Shown one piece after another: positions 58,369 through 64,000 of a stretch of DNA of 64,000 nt. A program made the position numbers and the translations under genes. This DNA comes from Strigamia acuminata. Its lineage: Eukaryota > Arthropoda > Chilopoda > Geophilomorpha > Linotaeniidae. A model generated the notes under the pieces. That model saw only the letters and a list, made by a program, of their open reading frames with translations, was not told the DNA's origin and made no database searches. The stretch covers positions 124,001-188,000 of the forward strand of contig OX442317.1 of the NCBI GenBank assembly GCA_949358305.1. The letters are read 5' to 3'. The stretch's first letter is position 1. Every line of letters begins with the position of its first letter.

Positions 58369-59238
58369 CAAATCCGAAATAAATTGCAGGAGGAAGACGC
58401 TTTTCTACATGTACAACGTGGTCCTTCCGTGCGCAATGATGTCCGCCTTGACCCTCCTGGTGTTCTGTCTGCCGCCGGACTCGGGTGAGAAAATCGCGCT
58501 CGGCATCACCGTGCTGCTCGCATTTTCCGTCTTCATGCTGGCCATCGCCGAGAAGATGCCCGAAACGTCCGAGTCCATTCCTCTGATCGGTAAGATTTAA
58601 CTCGACAAATACTAATAAAACAAACAATCAAATCAAGTTCAATTGCCATTGCCAGGAATCTATTTGACCGCCGTCATGACGATAACGTCCTTGTCGGTGA
58701 TCATGACCGTTGTGGTGCTCAATTTCCACCACCGCGGACCTGCGAAAACGCCACCATCGCAACTCCTCAAGCGACTCGCCGGCCTTCCCGAAAACACCGA
58801 GCCGTGCGTACAGTGCGCTCCGTTCGCCGACAACGAAGCCAAGGTGCCATTTCGATTTTTTAAAAAAATAAAATAAATTGTAGAAAACAACATTTCAAGT
58901 TGTAGTTCCGAGAAGGACACGAATATTCGTCGACGGAATCCGTGAACTCCGACGACGAACGGGTAAAACACATCGCCCGCGCCGCAGCTCCGGCTCCGGC
59001 TCCGGCTAAAGCACCGGCTCCTCCAATCTCGGCGCTTCAACGCGAAATGATGCGCACGCTTCGCCACCTCATGGCCAAGCGAGAGCTGCAGGATCGCAAC
59101 ACGACCGTGGTCGACGAGTGGCGACAAATAGCTCGAGTCGTCGACAGATTCCTGTTTTGGCTCTTTTTTGCCGGCACCCTCGCATCTTTCCTCACCGTTC
59201 TCGTCGTCGTGCCTCTCGAAAGAAGATCGCACGCCTAA
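56194..59238 (+). CDS. Nicotinic acetylcholine receptor alpha-type subunit (alpha-7/9/10-like)
   Basis: A cation-selective pentameric ligand-gated channel subunit of the plasma membrane. Exon 1 is a signal peptide ([20 protein letters not shown]). Exon 2 gives [60 protein letters not shown], the Cys-loop [26 protein letters not shown] and [11 protein letters not shown] follow. The adjacent cysteines mark an alpha subunit; the second loop-C Tyr is Phe here. M1-M3 are intact, with [20 protein letters not shown] as M2, and the Glu at its mouth fits a cation channel. The M3-M4 loop is short with an AP-repeat. M4 is near the end ([20 protein letters not shown]). Intron 2 is about 0.97 kb. The Cys-loop and WTY segments are closest to alpha-9/10, but subtype needs a tree. 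Confidence 0.93.
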
Positions 59239-59333
59239 CAATGAAACGCTCGCGTATCAATCACATCCCCACATTTTCTATTTAATTAATGACTTGGAAT
59301 AAAAGCGACATGTTTACAACAAATACGATCGAC

Positions 59334-60716
59334 TCATTCATCCACGGCGAATTTCAAGATCCGATCCGGTTGGATTTCGCCGACGAACAAACTTCCGCCG
59401 TTCGGACTCGACGCAAGGTCGTGCGGTTGTCCGAATCCCTTTTAACGACAAACATTGTAGCGAGTTTACACGTGGAGTATCGAACTTACCTCGACCGGTT
59501 GCCATTCTCCGACGATGACCCACGGACGCAAGTTTTCCCGCCGACGATCGAGCGAGCGGTCCTGTAAACGAATGCTGAACCCTTTCGCTTCCTTGGTCGC
59601 GCTGGAACCGGTCACGGCGAACAGCATGTCGTCTCGGATGTCGATGGCGTACACGGGCCCGATGGACCAGCTCTGGATGGGGCACGCGACCAATTCGCCC
59701 GCTCGTTTGCCGTCCAATCCCGCCGAGTAGCAAAGAATCCTCTCGTGCTCGCGGTCGGCCACGCAAATCATGTTCTCCTTCTCTGCCAACGCCAAACTGT
59801 GCGGCACGAGGAAATCGTCGCCTCCTGTCAATTCATTCATTCATTCATTCATTCATTGCTCAAATGTGTTTAGGTTTTAGGTTTTTAGGTTTTTACCTTC
59901 GGTAGCGGAGTGTCCCCATTCGGCTTCGAATTTTCCGTCGGGAGAGTACTTGATGATGCGGCTGTTGCAGTAGCCGTCACTAACAAAAAAGTGGCCGCTC
60001 ATGGCCACGGCCACGTCCGTGGGTTTGCAGAAATGTCGGCGGTCGTTCCCCGGCTCGAACGGCACACCCAACGTGAGCGTCGGTTCGTCCGATTCCGGCG
60101 GCAGCTTAAATACTTGGTGCAGCGCCACGTCCGTCACCCACAGATTTCCCTCGTGGTCCGCCGTCAGTCCGTGCGGCATATAAAATCTGCCTTTTCCTCG
60201 CGAGCCAATCATTTCTCCCGTTCGCGAATCCAACGTGATGAGCGCGTTCTCGGCGATAGGACCGTCCGATCTGCGCCTGTAACGGTCGCGCGAATCGAAC
60301 GAACTAAACGAAACAACATTTCATCAATTCATCAGAAATTTTTTTTTTTAAAAAAAAAAGCCTCACGTGTCATCCCACACGTGATCGCCGCGATGGAACG
60401 CCACCAGCTGATCCTGCAGGTTGACCGCGACTCCGGACACTTGACCCAACGGGATGGGTTTCGTCGGCCAGGACGCGTCGTGAACGATTCGCGGAATTGT
60501 TTTGGCAAACAACTTTTTCAAGAATCAAATAACAGCAGCTAATTAAAGATTAATTTAATGTTTACTCCGTAATTAATTGTTTACCTTGCCGTATTTCGAC
60601 GCTAAGAAATTGATTTCGTGATCGCAATCGTGCGACAGTCGCGTGGCTCCGAAATGAAGAGTCCCCGACGCCGAACTCGAGAAAAATGCCAAACAAATGG
60701 CGATTGCAATTCGCAT
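59334..60716 (-). CDS. Peptidyl-alpha-hydroxyglycine alpha-amidating lyase, monofunctional
   Basis: PAL cleaves peptidyl-alpha-hydroxyglycine to the amidated peptide and glyoxylate, the last step in neuropeptide amidation in the secretory path. The start MRIAIAICLAFFSSSASG is a signal peptide. The propeller carries RFYMPHGLTADHEGNLWVTD, VALHQVFKLPPES, HFCKPTDVAVAMSGHFFVSD then GYCNSRIIKYSPDGKF, FLVPHSLALAEKENMICVAD, and a last exon GFGQPHDLASSPNG ending DRILKFAVDE. The three Pro-His sites that bind zinc are all kept. No PHM domain is present, so this is the lyase alone, as in Drosophila Pal1/Pal2. About 360 residues. The last exon was found by joining GTCGAG to GGATTCGG, which restores the final blade. 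It ends 95 bp from the nAChR stop. Confidence 0.93.
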
Positions 60717-60976
60717 TTTTAACTCGTTCAACTATGAGTTGGGCTTCACCGCACTAAACGGACGTCGTCAGTCGTCACCAAAAAAATGGCGTGTCGACAA
60801 ACCAAAACACAAAACTATACGACGCGCCATCTATTGGCGAAAAAGCTAACCAAATCCTCCTTAAAAACAAATTGCGCGAGACACAACTTAAGAGAAACAT
60901 CCTCGTTTACTTTTTTTTTACAAAATAAATGTTTAAAAATTATATCTGAGATGTTAAATTTAAATGTTCCAAGTTA

Positions 60977-63900
60977 TCACGTCTCCACCCAACTGTCTTC
61001 CTCGACGGGTTTCGACCTCTCGTTGCTCCTCGACAGATTGGCGGGCATAATGAGCGGCATGCCCAAATCCAAACCTATTTCGCGAAGCACGTTCTTCTTT
61101 TCGTCGCAAATGCTGATCTTGGCCAGAATGTTTTCCTAAAGAAAGAAAAAAAATCATTAAACCGAAGAACGCGAAAGCAAACCCGTTAAAGATTCTAAGA
61201 ATTACTTCCAACTTCTGCATATAAAAAACGGAGACTCCGAACGCCGTTTCATTTTCTTTCACCGGTACGTTCTTCATGGGGATTTCCTTAACGTTCTGTA
61301 AAATGCAAATAATAACAAATATTAAATAATCCCGTCACTAGTTAAGAAAATGCATGAAATCTTGGGCCAAAATCATCATCATCAGTTGAATGGACTTGAA
61401 ACCAACTTACTTGTTAATACACTCGTAAAAACTCATACAAGGCAACACTTCACTTATTGCGTACAGGTTGTGCCCGCTATCTTGATACTAAATTCGTATT
61501 GCGCATCCCATTCTGCATTCGCACACGATTTTCTAATTCCTTTATTTGAGCATCAAGATAGTTAAACCGGGCGCAAACTGTAGTGCTGGTTTTAAGCCAA
61601 CTACAAGTACTTGTACAGTTGCTATACCTCGTTCTCGACTTTGAAGAAAGGAAAAAATTGCAGGTCTGTATAAGGAGTGTACATCTTGACAATTATGTCG
61701 AGACCGTTGAGTATGCATCCTCTGTGCGGTGCCGTCGTCATGGAAAGAGTGACGTTCGGTGGAAAGTCGGATACAAGTCCGTAAAATCCCCTCGGACAAA
61801 CTATCAGAAAAATGAAAATATTTGATTGACAATTTCCCACTTTATTTTCGAATCAACCTGTTATCTGTTCAAAAAGTTTATTCCGAATGTCGGCAGCCGG
61901 CTCGTCCTCGTCCGTCACGACGATCCGGTCGGTGAGGCTGTAATCTTCGGGCAGCGCCTTGTGCGTGGACGGATGCTGATACTTTCCGGCGAACGGGTCC
62001 GCGTTAACGTCCGCAATCACGTTATCGACAACCGTCTGAATCGATATCTTCTCGTTGATGTATTTCTTCAAATACGACACAAACACGCCATTCTTCACCC
62101 CCTGCATTTCGTACGCTCGCTTCTGGAAAATTCTAAACAAACACGAACATTTCAATTTCAATTTCAATTTCAAATCCGTTCAAAACCAAGTGACGTAGGA
62201 AAAATTAAGGAAAACAGAACACTCACGTGGCAAAAGCGATTATAAAGTTCGGATGAGGATCGGGTTTGTACACGATCGCTTGCTCGCCATTAATGATTTT
62301 CGTCCTACGTGTTAAAGTTTTGAAATTTTGAAATTTTACAAATTTTTAATTACCGCTAGTTAGACAATTTTTACCGTTCGCGTTCGGTTCGGCACATGTC
62401 GAACAACAAGGCCGCGAGTCTGGGCTTCCTCTTCTCCATTTCCTCGTGTACGAATTCGGCGCAAAGCGATCCTTCGATGCTGAAATTATTCCACGAATTG
62501 ATCGGCTGCATGTACCGTTGATTGTTATACTCGAATCCGTGACCGGCGTAGTAAAAGAAACCTGCAGACAAAAGAAGACAAAAATCAGTCGAGTGGAGTA
62601 GAGGAAATACGAAGAATGCGAAGAATTGTCTCCTCTCCTACATATGCGCACATATCATATGCGTTTGGTGTTATGCGCTAGGGCGACAAGCGACAACGAC
62701 CCACGTCTTCAGAATGGTGCGGGGACAAATGAATAGGATGCAAAATACTAACACAAATGTTCGTAATGGCTAAAATAGACTCTGTCAAGGTGCAATGGAG
62801 GCATGGGTTTTCCAATAGCGGAGAAAAGGTACAACAACGCAAAATGAAATAATGACAGTGGCTAAATACAAGAATGCATTGAGGTGCATTACCAAGTTTG
62901 CTCAGCGGATGTTTCTAGGTCGGTTGTGCTTGTGCATATCACTCGGCTCAACCAAATGAGTTAGACAAATTAGAAAACAACTTGTGTATAATAGGCACTT
63001 TTGTACCAGGGAGAATGGTCAAAATCAGCAATCAGGAGGGGAAAATTAATGCAAATTAAAGGGATTTCAATTTCAAAATAATATTCTAACTAAAAATAAT
63101 TCAAAATAGGGAAATAGAAATAGGGAAAATCAATTTTTGCAGATGTGAATTTTTATTTACCGTAAATTCCTTTGTCAAGAAGCGAGCAAAAATATTTGAC
63201 GGCATTTTTCATTTCAATCAGATCTAAATCGCTCAACGCGATCACTTTAAATTGCTCTCGTTTCAACTGATTCGCCAGCGTGGTCACGTCTTCAACCGGA
63301 GACGACAACGGGTGCAAGTGCGTGTAATTCCCGTTCCCAATCAGAAGTGCCACTTTATCTGTGGCTATTCACATATAAAGAATAAGAATAAATACAACTT
63401 GTGTTATACAATACAATTAGTTAAGCAGTTACCGTGATAAACCGTCGCGATCGACTTTTTGACCAACCGAACGGTCGCTGGATGTGACATGACTTTACCG
63501 TGTTTGTTCGAGACCAAACACTGATACGTCCACGACCTCTCCTCCAATTCGGGCATCATGAACCGAAATTCCAATTTGTTTTCAACCGCGTCTGTCGATT
63601 TAATTTAATTTTTTAAACCGCGACAAAAAGTTTTAAACGTGTTTTGTTTCCTAATACTTTCGATCGGTTCATTATTTCTGAACCATTCGTAGACGAGCGT
63701 TTCTTCGCCTTCCGCGACCACTTCCAGAATAATACTGGCACCGATGTGCACTTCCGGATGACCAACGGGGTGGCGAGTGATGACGGGTTTCTTCGAGACG
63801 GTTTTTTCTGTCGACCCATCTAAAGCGAAAAAGAATAAAAATAAAAATAATAATAAAAATTAACAATTAACAAATAAGGACGAAATGACGTACGGTCGGA

Positions 63901-64000
63901 ACAATCGGTGCGTTCTATCACGTTGACGCGAATGCTCTCGACGCTGAACTTCTCGCCCTGCTTGTTAACATTGCTGGCTCTGCACGCGTACACACCCACG
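60977..64000 (-). CDS. MALT1: MALT1 paracaspase, C-terminal part (cut by window edge)
   Basis: MALT1 is an Arg-specific paracaspase of CARD-BCL10-MALT1 signalling to NF-kB. From the right edge: an Ig domain end (VGVYACRASNVNKQGEKFSV), a second Ig domain (HPEVHIGASIILEVVAEGEE; RSWTYQCLVSNKHGKVMSHP), then the caspase-like domain starting KVALLIGNGNYTHLHPLSSP. The catalytic His is in FFYYAGHGFEYNN (codon 62541-62539) and the catalytic Cys in LLFDMCRTERE (codon 62394-62392). YEMQGVKNGVFVSYLKKYIN follows, then a C-terminal Ig-like region (GFYGLVSDFPPNVTLSM) and an end reading KPVEEDSWVET. The N-terminal death domain lies beyond the window. One intron (about 62562-63160) is near 0.6 kb with no recognisable content; others are short. 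Confidence 0.92.

Noticed and set aside
1-64000. CRISPR arrays, prokaryotic operons, defence systems or integrated phage
   Set aside because: The window is intron-rich animal DNA. The direct repeats lack spacers, and no such genes were found.

Overview
The window is gene-dense animal nuclear DNA. Genes are split by many short introns, mostly about 50-150 bp and AT-rich, with GT-AG borders. Class-2 semaphorin, a stand-alone peptidyl amidating lyase, a tropomyosin with paired alternative exons and a nicotinic receptor alpha subunit point to a compact-genome protostome, perhaps an arthropod. The exact lineage cannot be read from the sequence. MALT1 and HAUS6 of the human type argue against insects and nematodes. 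No rRNA, tRNA, CRISPR array, prokaryotic operon or viral gene was seen.

Layout, left to right (strand): HAUS6 (-, cut by the left edge), SDHAF4 (+), NCBP1 (-) with a secreted-protein gene nested in one intron (+), COMMD10 (-), GPN2 (+), UTP15 (-), an unrecognised possibly CCDC142-like gene (+), RPRD2 (-), Semaphorin-2A (-), a ZNF710-like C2H2 gene (+), NBAS (-), SRFBP1/BUD22 (+), SLC25A46 (-), ADAL (+), DTWD2 (-), PRCC (+), WDR75 (-), tropomyosin (-) with an unknown gene nested in an intron, MORF4L1/MRG15 (-), a nicotinic receptor alpha subunit (+), PAL (-) and MALT1 (-, cut by the right edge).

Strands nearly alternate. No two plus-strand genes are neighbours, so each meets a minus-strand gene tail to tail (21 to 323 bp between stop codons), and many share a head-to-head promoter of 115-180 bp. 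Most genes are housekeeping: cap binding and Pol II CTD reading (NCBP1, RPRD2), the small-subunit processome (UTP15, WDR75, SRFBP1), ER-Golgi tethering (NBAS), mitochondria (SDHAF4, SLC25A46), tRNA modification (DTWD2) and chromatin (MORF4L1). A smaller set is neuronal or muscular (Sema2a, nAChR, PAL, tropomyosin) or immune-like (MALT1).

The most notable observations are an ADAL protein that keeps its metal ligands but lacks two active-site residues, two intron-nested genes without a recognised family, a 188-bp MITE with TA duplications in a semaphorin intron, 10-bp-period minisatellites in several unrelated introns, a complete four-way alternative tropomyosin gene, and a gene set whose human orthologues cluster on 5q and 15q.
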